From Kosakonia pseudosacchari (GTDB lineage: Bacteria > Pseudomonadota > Gammaproteobacteria > Enterobacterales > Enterobacteriaceae), in NCBI RefSeq assembly GCF_900184035.1, contig NZ_FXWP01000025.1, positions 593,054 to 657,053 of the forward strand: 64,000 bases of DNA, given 5' to 3'. This document shows positions 8,891 to 18,127 of the stretch, one piece after another. How positions within the stretch are numbered: the first letter of the stretch is position 1; each line of letters starts with the position of its first letter. The position numbers and the translations under genes were made by a program. Below the pieces are notes generated by a model, which worked only from the letters and a program-made list of their open reading frames with translations, searched no databases and was not told the origin of the DNA.

Positions 8891-9517
8891 ATGAATTCGA
8901 AATATACATACGATCCGCGATACACTGATGGCGTAGAACGAACACTGGCAGCAGCGACTGATCAATACCCCAGGCTTTCTACATTTCGTTTTGATTTGCG
9001 GTTTCCGACTGACGGTACTGGTCGTCGTGATGAGCGCGTTATCTCGCGCTTCTTTGATTCGCTGAAATACCATGCAAATGCTCAGATGACTGCCCGAAGG
9101 CATGCAGGACTTACCTGTAAGAATCTGACGTCCATACGTTATATCTGGTGCAGAGAATACGGCCAGGTGGAAGACAACCGCCATTACCATGTGATGCTGT
9201 TGGTAAACAAGGATACCTTCTATACACTGGGAGATTACCGGCCTCAATGCAACAATGGTATAGATTCACTGGCGAATGTAATCCAGAAAGCCTGGTGTAG
9301 TGCGCTGAAATTACCCTGGGAGGCCTATGCAGGCCAGGTTCATTTTCCGGAACAACCCTGTGGCTGGATAGAGCGTAAACGTCCTGAGCATGAAGACCAG
9401 TATGCTGCAGTACGTCAGAGAGCAATGTACCTGGCAAAAGAGTACACAAAGCACTATGGAGATGGACGTTCTTTTGGGTGCAGTCAGAACAATCCTTCGA
9501 TTATTATGGGAAAGTAA
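8891..9517 (+). CDS. Inovirus Gp2-type / YfjJ-like protein
   Basis: This 208-aa protein has the YagK/YfjJ C-terminal domain pattern: LSTFRFDLRFP near residue 30, then IRYIWCREYGQ and RHYHVMLLVNKD at about residues 80-105, and YLAKEYTKHYGDG towards the end. The HYH motif and the YLAKEY segment resemble the HUH-nuclease fold of small replication initiators, from which this family probably derives. Replication activity is inferred only. In CP4-57 the homologous gene lies next to yfjI, as here, but in this window the two genes are convergent. Confidence 0.75.
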   Translation: MNSKYTYDPRYTDGVERTLAAATDQYPRLSTFRFDLRFPTDGTGRRDERVISRFFDSLKYHANAQMTARRHAGLTCKNLTSIRYIWCREYGQVEDNRHYHVMLLVNKDTFYTLGDYRPQCNNGIDSLANVIQKAWCSALKLPWEAYAGQVHFPEQPCGWIERKRPEHEDQYAAVRQRAMYLAKEYTKHYGDGRSFGCSQNNPSIIMGK

Positions 9518-9684
9518 AATGCAATGTCAGGGGGAAACCAGATACATTCTCTGTAATGTTACCTGTAGGAACTTGTTCATAATGGTTCAGGTAATTTATC
9601 ACTGGTGATTTAATTACTTTGTCTCTTGCGTAAAAATATACAAGGTCAATGCATTCGATAATTGATAATTAAGAAAAAATGAAA

Positions 9685-9724
9685 TAACAATAAAAGGTAA
9701 CTATATGGTTACCTTTTATTGTTA
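9685..9724. terminator. Bidirectional intrinsic terminator
   Basis: Perfect 17-bp arms at 9685-9701 and 9708-9724 enclose a 6-base loop. The stem ends in A/T-rich runs on both sides (AATAAAAGG / CCTTTTATT). It lies between the convergent Gp2-like and YfjI-like genes and can stop transcription from both. Confidence 0.85.
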
Positions 9725-9765
9725 GCAGGTGATTTCTGCTGGATTTTTATAGAAAATTTATTTTT

Positions 9766-11178
9766 TTAGTATGGGCGTGCCGCCCAGTTAATTTGGATTA
9801 AAGTTCCCTTGCCACATGGCGATTGAATTATTTTTCCCTGACGTTCAAGGAAGTCAAGTACTTCAGTGAGTATGGCTAGCTGTCTGAGTCGGTTAGGCCC
9901 ATATTGGCGGATAAGGCTCTTTTTAATAGCTTTTGATAGGGATTTGGAGCATTCTTGATTAATCCAGACCAAAAGCTCCAGCGCATCCTGCTCCAGTGTT
10001 TCAGCAGTATCTACTTTTTCAAAAAGGCGCAAGTGTTCTTCTCCATACCAACTAAAAATCTCTATGGCTGATTGAGTTGCGCTATCGGAGAGCTCTCCAG
10101 TATGGCCATCAAAGTAATGAATTAATGCAGCAATACGTGCTACATTTTCAGCCGCTTTTGACGCGAAATCCTTGAAATCACTCAGCCCATTATTGCCCTG
10201 AATACCGATATTTCTTTCAATACGATTATAATAATCAATCCAGCGTTTTTCAGCTTCAGGTGAAAATTTAAGACAAAGGCGCTCGCCAGTGTTAGTGGCC
10301 AGGCTTTCGTTAATAATTTCCTCTAGACGGCCGTGAAATTTAGGAATGTGCTCCTGTGATGTCACTGGTACGGTGATCAGACGTGATCCCTGTGTGGATG
10401 TCGGATGACTAATCAGACACCGGGCAAAAAAGCCGACACCTTTAGCCATGCTACCTTTACGCTCAAGGTAATCACGGAAGGCTTCAGGCTGAACCATCAA
10501 TGATAACGTCATACGGGCGTCGCTAATAACCGCGTCGGGTTCATTTTTACGTTCGACGCTAAATCTACCACCATCCCACATTGTATTGACGAAAGGTAAT
10601 TCGTTCAGAGCATGACCACCCAAAATGGTTCCAGCCTCATCGGATATCACACCCACAGCATTCCAGTTACCGCAGAGGAACGCTTTAATGGCAGCGGGAG
10701 TGGCATCGTTGAACGTCAGTTTGCGTCTGACAGGCACCTCCGGAGGCTGAAGCGCCATTATTTCTGATTTTATCTCAGTGATGTCTTTGTTGCGTTGAAT
10801 CTGAGATTTAAGCTTATTTACCAGCGCTTTTCTTACTGAGATCGCTAACTGGTTTTCTTTGAAATAGACCTGATACTCCCCATTATAAATATTTTCGAGC
10901 TGTTCTTCTTTCGCGTGCAGTGGCTTTAGCAACAGTTTGTCAACGGTACTTTTGCGCTCGCCTGATTCAGCGATAGTCAGCACAAAAAGCGATACGGGGC
11001 CACGATGATTCCCCGGACGCATAACATCAATACGATTCTGGCAGGCCAGAGAAATTGCCCCCAGAGCGGATGCTGCAATCAGAGCGATGGGGGCTTTTGT
11101 TATCTGGTGTGCTTCATGGATTGCGTTTCTGATGACAGGAGGAAACTGATCAACAGGAAAATTATTATCTAATTGCAT
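9766..11178 (-). CDS. DUF3987 / YfjI-like protein
   Basis: This 470-aa protein matches the YfjI family (DUF3987) of P4-like islands. It begins MQLDNNFPVDQFPPVIRNAI, has a P-loop-like stretch AESGERKSTVDKLL near residue 80, and a GVISDEAGTILGG segment near 190. These proteins are thought to derive from replication primase/helicase ATPases; the role in islands is unknown. ATG 11178 is preferred because GAGAGGA lies just upstream; longer frames add a hydrophobic stretch not seen in relatives. It lies downstream of an AlpA-type gene in the same orientation, the CP4-57 arrangement. Confidence 0.75.
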   Translation of the reverse strand: MQLDNNFPVDQFPPVIRNAIHEAHQITKAPIALIAASALGAISLACQNRIDVMRPGNHRGPVSLFVLTIAESGERKSTVDKLLLKPLHAKEEQLENIYNGEYQVYFKENQLAISVRKALVNKLKSQIQRNKDITEIKSEIMALQPPEVPVRRKLTFNDATPAAIKAFLCGNWNAVGVISDEAGTILGGHALNELPFVNTMWDGGRFSVERKNEPDAVISDARMTLSLMVQPEAFRDYLERKGSMAKGVGFFARCLISHPTSTQGSRLITVPVTSQEHIPKFHGRLEEIINESLATNTGERLCLKFSPEAEKRWIDYYNRIERNIGIQGNNGLSDFKDFASKAAENVARIAALIHYFDGHTGELSDSATQSAIEIFSWYGEEHLRLFEKVDTAETLEQDALELLVWINQECSKSLSKAIKKSLIRQYGPNRLRQLAILTEVLDFLERQGKIIQSPCGKGTLIQINWAARPY

Positions 11179-11274
11179 TGTGTCCTCTCCCATAAGGAAA
11201 AAATAAAAGGAAATTATCAGTATCAGTTGTGATTCCATATGAGCCACAACTGATACAGGCTATAAGTTCAGCAA

Positions 11275-11490
11275 TTAAACCTGAGGACAGCATTCCTCCA
11301 GCCATTTATCGATTTCAGATTCCATCCAGCCAACAGAGTGCATACCCAGGCGGCGCTGTTTAGGAAATGTTACGTCAAAGCGTGGCGACTTCGGATTTAG
11401 CCAGTCATAGATTGTTGAGCGGCTTATTCCAATTTTTTTTGCAAGTGCTCCGATGCGCAGAATTTTTACCGATGGGGCAATACAGGTCAT
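11275..11490 (-). CDS. AlpA-family excision/transcription regulator
   Basis: This 71-aa protein is one MerR-like HTH domain: ILRIGALAKKIGISRSTIYD (residues 10-29) followed by WLNPKSPRFD-FPK and the C-terminal GWMESEIDKWLEE helix. AlpA proteins activate the integrase gene and promote excision of CP4-57-type islands. Length and C-terminal pattern fit the family. It sits upstream of the YfjI-like gene and divergent from an unrecognised 430-codon gene. Confidence 0.85.
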   Translation of the reverse strand: MTCIAPSVKILRIGALAKKIGISRSTIYDWLNPKSPRFDVTFPKQRRLGMHSVGWMESEIDKWLEECCPQV

Positions 11491-11537
11491 TACGTTACCT
11501 CATTGTTTTCAATAGTTAATATTTCGTTTTCTTACCT

Positions 11538-11549
11538 AACACCGGTGTT
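11538..11549. promoter_or_regulatory. 12-bp palindrome in divergent promoter region
   Basis: AACACCGGTGTT is a perfect palindrome in the 96-base gap between the AlpA-type gene and the gene at 11587. Its place between divergent starts makes it a candidate operator, for AlpA itself or another island regulator. Binding is inferred. Confidence 0.45.
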
Positions 11550-11573
11550 TTTTTGTGTACGGAGGGGATTGTA

Positions 11574-11594
11574 ATGAAGTTCTTTAGTGTCTAA
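11574..11594 (+). CDS. Six-codon mini-ORF overlapping the next start
   Basis: An excellent ribosome site (GGAGGGG, 11561-11567) is followed 6 bases later by ATG AAG TTC TTT AGT GTC TAA (MKFFSV). The final codons overlap GTG 11587, the first start of the long downstream gene in the +1 frame. This layout suggests coupled re-initiation, or that a one-base indel separated the true start from the long frame. Confidence 0.45.
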   Translation: MKFFSV

Positions 11595-12879
11595 AATTTC
11601 AAGTTATGCACTACTTTTTTTGACACTAAAAATGCCAGCGACGACACCTATCCAAAAAGCAGCTTTTGATGTGATCGATACCCTTCACTTCACTCAGGTT
11701 GTGATGAGTGAAGTATGCAAAGATTCCATTGCAGAGTGGTATTCTCGCATTATCCTCAAAATCAATAAGATGCTGCGAGAAGCAGGAATGACGGGAAAGC
11801 AGGCTGCGATAGCTAAGCACTACCTGCTAGGAGCGTTGGAAATCCATCTATCCGTAGACGGTGAACTTTCTTCAACTATGGCTGAGTATGCTGAACAGTC
11901 CGATACAAATACGCTTTTTGAAGAAGGGGTTAATTATGACATGAGTACTCAAACGGCGAGTAATTTTAGTCTCACAATGCTTTACACTGCTGCGGAGAAC
12001 AATGGTGTGCAGGGTGAGTTCATTGATAGAGCTTTAGAAGAGTTGGTTAATGATCAAGAGCTAGAATTATCAGCTACACCCTATCTCATTAGATATCGTC
12101 TTGTCGAATGCTGCTATGCATTGGAATATGCAGAGGCCCCTCTTGGGTTTTATCGGGAGCTGGTAAGTCTTGGTATTATCTCATGTGGAAAATATTCTCT
12201 AAATATTGACACGTATGCGAAAAAATATGAGTTAGGGGTGTCGTTGTTGTTTCTCAGAGCATGTTTGCTTTTCGAGTTTAAGATACTGCAACGAGCGGTA
12301 GCGGTAATATTATCGCTAAAAAACAACAATACGATTGCTTTACCATCTCCTGACCCAAGAATGTCTCCCCTAGAACAAAAAAATATTTCTGATTACTATA
12401 AAAGGTTAGTAGATGACTGGTTTATGGGGGAGGGGAGGCAATCGTTTGTGAGTTTTCAATGCAAAGGTGATATTTCGATTAAGGATGTAGAGGTTTTTTT
12501 GGGGAATATAAATAAATATTATCTTCATAAACGTATGTTTAGCGGAACCCAAGGCAGTTGGTTGGGAACACTGGGGGCATTTGATATTGCATGCGAACAT
12601 GATGAAGAACCTGAGATGGCCATTTATTATGAGGAAGATAATAGTCGGACTATTTCAGAAGAAATAAGATTGAAGTATTTGGGGTATGGTTTTAGTGTAT
12701 CAGCTCGGAGCCTTTATCTCCGATATAAATCTGTAAAAAAAGAACGTTACTCTCAATTGAGGTATTATTGCTTTCTTTTGCTGAATCAGAAATTCATAAC
12801 CCCATGGCATCTTGATAAAAATAATTATTACGATATGGCTTTGAGTTTCGATAACACAGTAATTAATGAGAAGGATTAA
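11587..12879 (+). CDS. Unrecognised 430-residue island protein
   Basis: I do not recognise this protein. It is largely acidic and predicted alpha-helical, without a signal peptide or membrane segment. It has a hydrophobic patch LGVSLLFLRACLLFEF near residue 220 and an aromatic-rich C-terminal region. The start may be GTG 11587 (coupled to the mini-ORF) or ATG 11632, which lacks a ribosome site. Low GC and position between alpA and the ABC-3C operon, in the cargo part of the island, fit a defence or accessory role. That is only positional inference. Confidence 0.6.
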   Translation: MSKISSYALLFLTLKMPATTPIQKAAFDVIDTLHFTQVVMSEVCKDSIAEWYSRIILKINKMLREAGMTGKQAAIAKHYLLGALEIHLSVDGELSSTMAEYAEQSDTNTLFEEGVNYDMSTQTASNFSLTMLYTAAENNGVQGEFIDRALEELVNDQELELSATPYLIRYRLVECCYALEYAEAPLGFYRELVSLGIISCGKYSLNIDTYAKKYELGVSLLFLRACLLFEFKILQRAVAVILSLKNNNTIALPSPDPRMSPLEQKNISDYYKRLVDDWFMGEGRQSFVSFQCKGDISIKDVEVFLGNINKYYLHKRMFSGTQGSWLGTLGAFDIACEHDEEPEMAIYYEEDNSRTISEEIRLKYLGYGFSVSARSLYLRYKSVKKERYSQLRYYCFLLLNQKFITPWHLDKNNYYDMALSFDNTVINEKD

Positions 12880-12897
12880 TAATGCATTTTATTTACG

Positions 12898-12918
12898 TTT
12901 TTTTTTGGGGGGGGGGGA
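12898..12918. repeat. Homopolymer junction, T9 followed by G11
   Basis: A run of nine or more T is followed directly by eleven G, just downstream of the unrecognised gene. Such runs are prone to slippage and to sequencing error. It is outside any coding frame I accept. Confidence 0.8.
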
Positions 12919-12920
12919 GT

Positions 12921-12952
12921 ACCGGAGGTTACCTCCGGTTTTTATTTTAATA
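12921..12952 (+). terminator. Intrinsic terminator
   Basis: The stem ACCGGAGG/CCTCCGGT is followed by TTTTTATTTT, typical of a Rho-independent terminator for the gene ending at 12879. The reverse strand also offers A/T-rich flanks, so it may serve the convergent ABC-3C operon too. Confidence 0.75.
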
Positions 12953-12957
12953 TACTG

Positions 12958-14961
12958 TCAATTGTCACTAATAAATCCACGGGTACGCCAAGATGCACGG
13001 ATATAATCTTGGAATTTATACCCCTCACTAAGTGTGAGGTTATCGGCGTGATCTGAGACAATGACCTGCGGGATGACGCCCGTAGTTTCACCAGTCTCGA
13101 AACAGAATTTCGCAAGTTGAGTAAACATATTAGTCACAGCCTTCATATCTTCGTCGACAATAGTTTCACGCTTGGCTTGCTTAGCCAATTCTTTCGGTTT
13201 AAATTCCTCTGCATCATCTAGAGACGCCGGAAAGTATACTTGCGTCGGTTGATCTAGAAAGAGAATCGGTGGAATTTTGCAACCAGCTTCCGAGAGAGAA
13301 GCAAACTGGTAATGTAAGGCCATAAAAAGTGCCAAATGAGAGTAAAGCCAGTTAGCTCCACTTCCCATAGAACGTAGGTACACACGTGTTTTGTTGTCTT
13401 GTTGATGCCATAGATCGAACGTTTCTGTATCGAAACGAAGAGCTGATGGTTTATAGTTCTCTTCAAAGTCGAAATTATTACCAAACTCACACATTTTTGT
13501 ATTGATGCTTTGGGCTAAAATATGAAGACGGTTTTCCACATTGTATATAGCAAGCTCAGCAGAGAGGCGAGTGATCTCTTTTTGCCAAAATTTCTCCTGC
13601 TCGGATAATTCAAATTCAGGCTTATCCAACTGTTCTTGGATGGCGATTTCCAGCCTAAGTTTGGTCTTCAAGGCTTGCTCATCAATCGATTTTGAAGTTT
13701 TAAGTTTATTTATTTCCTCATCAAGGGGTCGGATGTCGTCCTGAATTCGACGGAGTATTTCATCCTGTTTCTCTAGCTGATTTTTAATGTTTCGACGTTC
13801 TTCCGCAAAACTCTCCCGGGCATAAGAAGAAAGCCTTAGTTCTTCATTTAGCCATTCAATTGCATTTATGAGCTTACTCGCTTCAACCGCTGGTGCTGAA
13901 GTTTGGGCATCGCATACAGGGCAATGAGCCTCAGTTAGCACAGTAGATGCTGGCAGGTTCGTTTCCATCATATTCTGGCTAAACTGCATCGCTGTGGAAA
14001 GAGAATCATTGAGCAATCTCATTTGCCCTTGAAGTTTGCGCTTATTCACAAGTGCATCGACGCGATCTTTTTGTAATTCTGCTCGGCGTACCTCAATTTG
14101 ATTAGAAAGCACATCAATTTTGACTAGGTATTCAGAAATGATTTTTAAGAAAGCTTTTGGTTTCGAATATATATCTTCGCCGCTGGCATTTAAAAGTGGT
14201 AAGCCAGCCAAACTTTTATATTCAGCCAGGAAACGATTATAGCGTGCAATAAACATTTCTTTACGCTGTATCTGTTTAGGGATCTGCGTTTGTGTTTTTT
14301 TTAGCTCATATTTAGCAAGCTCATATTCTTTATGTAATTCAAAGTATTTTTCGTCTACAAGACCCATTAATATTTTAAAGTGATTAATGGCTTGGTCTCG
14401 TTTTTCTTTCTCATCAAATCGATAAAAAATCGCATGCTTGTTTGCTACCAGATTCTGATGTTGTAGCATAAAGGATGAAAAACTTCGGATTGATGGAGTT
14501 GAGGATTTTTTTCGTCCAGTTAGTTTGATAAAAGGATCTTCATCAATGTTTTCTAACGTAATAGCAAAATGACGGCCTAAATTTTTCTTGAAATCTGCCA
14601 ACGGCATGTAATGTTTTGTATCAAAGAATGAATTTGGTTGTTCGATAAGCTTCAATAAATGATCAGCATCTGTACTTCTTATTTCCATAAGAAAGCAGCG
14701 ATCTGATTTTTTTTTCCTGGCTGCTACAAGGAAATAGCGAGTAAATTGAAGAGCAATGAAGAAAGTTTCCGCACGCTCAGTAATCTTCCCCACTGGGATG
14801 GTGTCTTCACTACTACCCAAACAGTAATCAAAAATTTCAAGAATTGCACTTTTCCCTGTCGAGGATTTACCTGTGATTACATTAAGTCCAGGTTCAAGAC
14901 GTACCTGATGAATATTCTCTTGTGTGTCAACAACACCGATGTACCGTAAAAAACATTTCAT
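12958..14961 (-). CDS. DUF3732 SMC/Rad50-like ATPase of an ABC-three-component system
   Basis: This 667-aa protein has Walker A GKSSTGKS at residues 31-38, long coiled coils interrupted by a zinc-hook-like CPVC near 347, the signature region LRSMGSGANWLYSHLALF, and a Walker B-like ILFLDQPTQ near 565-573. This is the DUF3732 architecture described for ABC-3C conflict systems, where a Rad50-like ATPase works with a middle component and a variable effector. It is the last gene of a three-gene operon and its start overlaps the stop of the middle-component gene by 4 bases. Probable role: sensor/motor that licenses the nuclease. The system assignment comes from established ABC-3C classification; antiphage action is inference. 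Confidence 0.85.
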   Translation of the reverse strand: MKCFLRYIGVVDTQENIHQVRLEPGLNVITGKSSTGKSAILEIFDYCLGSSEDTIPVGKITERAETFFIALQFTRYFLVAARKKKSDRCFLMEIRSTDADHLLKLIEQPNSFFDTKHYMPLADFKKNLGRHFAITLENIDEDPFIKLTGRKKSSTPSIRSFSSFMLQHQNLVANKHAIFYRFDEKEKRDQAINHFKILMGLVDEKYFELHKEYELAKYELKKTQTQIPKQIQRKEMFIARYNRFLAEYKSLAGLPLLNASGEDIYSKPKAFLKIISEYLVKIDVLSNQIEVRRAELQKDRVDALVNKRKLQGQMRLLNDSLSTAMQFSQNMMETNLPASTVLTEAHCPVCDAQTSAPAVEASKLINAIEWLNEELRLSSYARESFAEERRNIKNQLEKQDEILRRIQDDIRPLDEEINKLKTSKSIDEQALKTKLRLEIAIQEQLDKPEFELSEQEKFWQKEITRLSAELAIYNVENRLHILAQSINTKMCEFGNNFDFEENYKPSALRFDTETFDLWHQQDNKTRVYLRSMGSGANWLYSHLALFMALHYQFASLSEAGCKIPPILFLDQPTQVYFPASLDDAEEFKPKELAKQAKRETIVDEDMKAVTNMFTQLAKFCFETGETTGVIPQVIVSDHADNLTLSEGYKFQDYIRASWRTRGFISDN

Positions 14962-15434
14962 AGCGACTTAAATCCTAACGTCCTGTAAATGGAAACGATA
15001 TCTGTGTCAGCAAAAACCATAGATAATCGATGCGCTGCTTCAAGTTGTTTTGGGTTAGCATTATCAATTTTTACATCCCGAACCGACCTTACTGATAATT
15101 CATTTGTTATTTCAATTGCTTGTTCTGCCTTAAGCACAAGCATGGCCGCATGAGTCAGTGGCTTAGACTGCTGAACATTGTGGGTTAATCCCACTAGTCT
15201 AGACTGCTCACTGCACATGGTACGGATGTTACTAGTCTTCCTTACATTTAACAGGTACTTTTGCATTGACGGGTATAGCACCATAGGAAGAATAAGATAG
15301 CTGAGCAAAAGATCTTTTTCTCGGAGCTGGGAACTGGCATAAAATTGATGTATTAGCGGAGCCAATACAATAGGTGAGCGCTGAATCGTAAATAGGTGCT
15401 CAATAGGTGTAGATATCATTACCAGAGCCTCCAA
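14958..15434 (-). CDS. ABC-three-component system middle component
   Basis: This 158-aa protein lies between the effector and ATPase genes and overlaps both (16 and 4 bases). ABC-3C middle components are small helical proteins defined mainly by this position. The region SPIVLAPLIHQFYASSQLREKD, split around the helix LLLSYLILPMVLYP, fits that class (an N-terminal 'nRSPIxLAxLyhqFy' type helix). It probably bridges ATPase and effector. No enzymatic motif is visible. Confidence 0.75.
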   Translation of the reverse strand: MEALVMISTPIEHLFTIQRSPIVLAPLIHQFYASSQLREKDLLLSYLILPMVLYPSMQKYLLNVRKTSNIRTMCSEQSRLVGLTHNVQQSKPLTHAAMLVLKAEQAIEITNELSVRSVRDVKIDNANPKQLEAAHRLSMVFADTDIVSIYRTLGFKSL

Positions 15435-16651
15435 TGAAATTCAGATCTAAGGTTTTTCGGCTCCTCATCAGCTAACATGTGATAAATACCATTACGAAAT
15501 TCTATTGGAGTATAATCATAAGTACTTAAAGGAGTGACAGCTTCAGCGCAACGTTCCCCATAAAAAGCACAAGATGCTCTTTTTAATTGTTGTTGTTGCA
15601 ATGCGGGATCGCATTTATAGATGGCACTTAATCTGCTAGAGCAATGTATCCGCAGCAGGTTTCGACTATAGTCTTCTATATCTTGTTGTGATGTAGTGTA
15701 ATCTTTAATCACTTCAACAATATATTGTTGAGCATGAATTAAATCGACAGTAGCTTGTAATATTAAGTCATTTCCTCCACCGATTTCATCTAATTTCATA
15801 GCAAAACGGCGTTCTTTTACATTCAGTCTAGCCGCTTCATTTTCGATTTTATCGCTATCAATACGAGGGAATTTTAGCGTGCCAATTAAATATCTTGCGG
15901 TGAGTTCGGCAAACTTTTTATCAAATTCGTCAACACTGAATTTCCAAGTTTTTGTAATTTTTAGTGTACTAGTCATAAATCCGAACAGATCGTCTAGAAA
16001 TGCATCCATCCTGAGTGGTGAGATGCTTTTAAGATGCCGCTTCTTATAGCGCTCAATTAGTTCCAACAGATCAGGTTGTTCAGTAATAATCTTGATCTTC
16101 GGTAAAACTTGCAGTAATGATTCTCGAAGATCCGGTGCGAGAATTTTTCGCTGAAGCTTTAATGATTTAGGTGGCTTGATAGTATTAGGCACAGCAGAAG
16201 ATACGGCTGCTTCTTCGTTGATAAACTCTTTTTCGTCATTATTTACTTTATTTGAGTTTTCAAAGCGAGTTTCAGTATTTTTATGAATAGATTCCAATGT
16301 AGCTAAACGTTGTGCTACATCCATTGTATCCCAATTTTTTAGTGACGCCCGCTCACCATATGCCTGTGTCGTCAGAAGAATTAAGTTGGTGTATTGTTGA
16401 TAGGCGAAATCAGGCTTTAACCAATTATTGAGTGTGTTCCAAAAATTATCATGACCATCAGTTAGATCTCCGCTGTAATTCTTGACCTCTATCTGATCTC
16501 GCCCCTCGACAGTAACATCGCCAAATACCTCGATCCACAGAACATTATGCTTTTCTAATGTGTGGCAGTAATCGATCGCTACATGGATCTGATACTTTAG
16601 AGCCTCGAAAAGGTTGGTAGCGTCAAAATCGAGTTTAGTGTTCACAATCAC
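15419..16651 (-). CDS. ABC-three-component effector with PD-(D/E)xK nuclease domain
   Basis: This 410-aa protein starts with a nuclease-like domain. WIEVFGDVTVEG is followed by DQIEVKNYSG, giving a D45 ... E55-x-K57 signature with an upstream helix (E16, ALKYQI). The D-H-NFWNTL-NW segment after it is typical of Cap4/DUF4297-like dsDNA endonucleases. The C-terminal part, ending FRSEFHWRLW-like (LRSEFHWRLW), is the probable system-specific ABC-3C C-terminal domain. It is the first gene of the operon. DNA cleavage on activation is inferred from the active-site residues. Confidence 0.8.
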   Translation of the reverse strand: MIVNTKLDFDATNLFEALKYQIHVAIDYCHTLEKHNVLWIEVFGDVTVEGRDQIEVKNYSGDLTDGHDNFWNTLNNWLKPDFAYQQYTNLILLTTQAYGERASLKNWDTMDVAQRLATLESIHKNTETRFENSNKVNNDEKEFINEEAAVSSAVPNTIKPPKSLKLQRKILAPDLRESLLQVLPKIKIITEQPDLLELIERYKKRHLKSISPLRMDAFLDDLFGFMTSTLKITKTWKFSVDEFDKKFAELTARYLIGTLKFPRIDSDKIENEAARLNVKERRFAMKLDEIGGGNDLILQATVDLIHAQQYIVEVIKDYTTSQQDIEDYSRNLLRIHCSSRLSAIYKCDPALQQQQLKRASCAFYGERCAEAVTPLSTYDYTPIEFRNGIYHMLADEEPKNLRSEFHWRLW

Positions 16652-16867
16652 TCCAATCTTGATAAATAAAATCAGCCAAAGAACGATTGATTACATCATC
16701 TTGGCCAAAAATTTTTCATAACCTCCTAAAACTAAGGATTAATTCAAAAATAATCAACTTTAACCATTCAAAAAGTTGACAATAGTCTGTTTCTTTCATA
16801 TACCTAGTTGAAGATAAAGTTTTATCCAGCCCAGATAAAAGTCTGAGCTGGCCTTAAATCATATCCG

Positions 16868-18109
16868 TCACCCCACTAACCGCATTCCTTTCATCCCACC
16901 TTCCATGGTACTTCCACGATCCGCGGCCATAACGAAGTCAGCCCACCACTGCATCATTGGACGACGTTGCTCCAGATAATCAGTGCGGTTGTATGCTCGA
17001 CGTACTTCATTCTTATCTACATGGGCCAATGCAGCCTCAATAACATCAGGCAGAAAGCCTTGTTCATTAAGGGCTGTACTGGCGATAGATCGCAGGCCGT
17101 GTGAAACGAGCACCCCACCAAAACCTGCGCGTTTTAGCGATGCGTTAACGGTCTGACTGTTCATCGGCTGGTTTGGCTTGATGCGGCTGGGAAAGATAAA
17201 TTCTCGATTTCCACTTAACGGCTTCATCATCTCCAGTATCGTAATTGCTTCATCTGACAATGGAACAGTATGGTCGCGGTTCATTTTCATGCGTGCTGCA
17301 GGAATCTTCCACTCTTGCGCTTCTATGTCTACCTCTTCCCAGCGAGCTTCAGCCGCTTCGCCAGGGCGGGTAATAGTAAGAAGTTGCCACATGAACAGGC
17401 AGCGTGTGGAAAGGCTAATGCTGGCTGTTCGCATTGTCTGCATCAGTTGAGGTAGCTGATCCGGTCGAATGCTGGGCATGTTCTTTTTCTGAGGCTTCTC
17501 GAAGGCTTTACCAATATTAACGCTGGGAACAGCATCAATCAGCCCTGTGTTTTGGGCATAGATCATTACCTCATTAATGCGCTGGCAGAGGCGACGAACG
17601 GTTTCCAGTGCTCCTCTGGCCTGAACCGGTTGAACGGCCTGAACCAGTGTGTGAGCTTTAATATCTGTAACGCTAACGTCGCCAATCGCAGGAAAGACAT
17701 CTCTTTCAAGAGAGCGCCAGATATCTTCCGCATAGTCCTCTGTCACGCTGGCTTTTTTCACATTCCACCAACGCTCAGCTACAAGCTGGAAAGTATTGGT
17801 TTTGGCTTCCAGTGAACTGCGAAGTTGTTCTTGCTGATGTTCCTGAGGGTCGATTTGTTTCGCCAGTAGAGAACGAGACTCTGCGCGATAGTTTCTGGCA
17901 TCGGCAAGGGTAACTGACGGGTAGGGACCAATGCTCTTCTTCGCTCGTTTCTTAGTGACAGGGCGAATGTAGCGAAACTGCCAGATTTTACTCCCGCTGG
18001 ATTTGATGAGTAGCTCAAGGCCATCGCCATCATAGAGAACGTAGTCCGCGTCTTTAGGTTTCGCAGATTCGATTTCCTTAACGGATAGAGGTTTGGTTTG
18101 TCTTGCCAT
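16868..18109 (-). CDS. intA: P4-type tyrosine integrase, IntA (SlpA)-like
   Basis: This 413-aa protein has the N-terminal DUF4102 arm-binding domain (LYDGDGLELLIKSSGSKIW), a SAM-like core-binding domain and a catalytic domain. Catalytic features are Arg in TRPGEAAEARW near 246, SHGLRSIAST, the LAHVDKNEVRRAYNR histidine segment and the nucleophile Tyr378 in DYLEQRR. Length equals the CP4-57 integrase of E. coli. The gene lies about 200 bases from the 3' end of ssrA, the known target of this integrase family, so it catalyses insertion and excision of this island. Confidence 0.92.
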   Translation of the reverse strand: MARQTKPLSVKEIESAKPKDADYVLYDGDGLELLIKSSGSKIWQFRYIRPVTKKRAKKSIGPYPSVTLADARNYRAESRSLLAKQIDPQEHQQEQLRSSLEAKTNTFQLVAERWWNVKKASVTEDYAEDIWRSLERDVFPAIGDVSVTDIKAHTLVQAVQPVQARGALETVRRLCQRINEVMIYAQNTGLIDAVPSVNIGKAFEKPQKKNMPSIRPDQLPQLMQTMRTASISLSTRCLFMWQLLTITRPGEAAEARWEEVDIEAQEWKIPAARMKMNRDHTVPLSDEAITILEMMKPLSGNREFIFPSRIKPNQPMNSQTVNASLKRAGFGGVLVSHGLRSIASTALNEQGFLPDVIEAALAHVDKNEVRRAYNRTDYLEQRRPMMQWWADFVMAADRGSTMEGGMKGMRLVG

Positions 18110-18127
18110 TGCCGGGTTTCCATAGTT

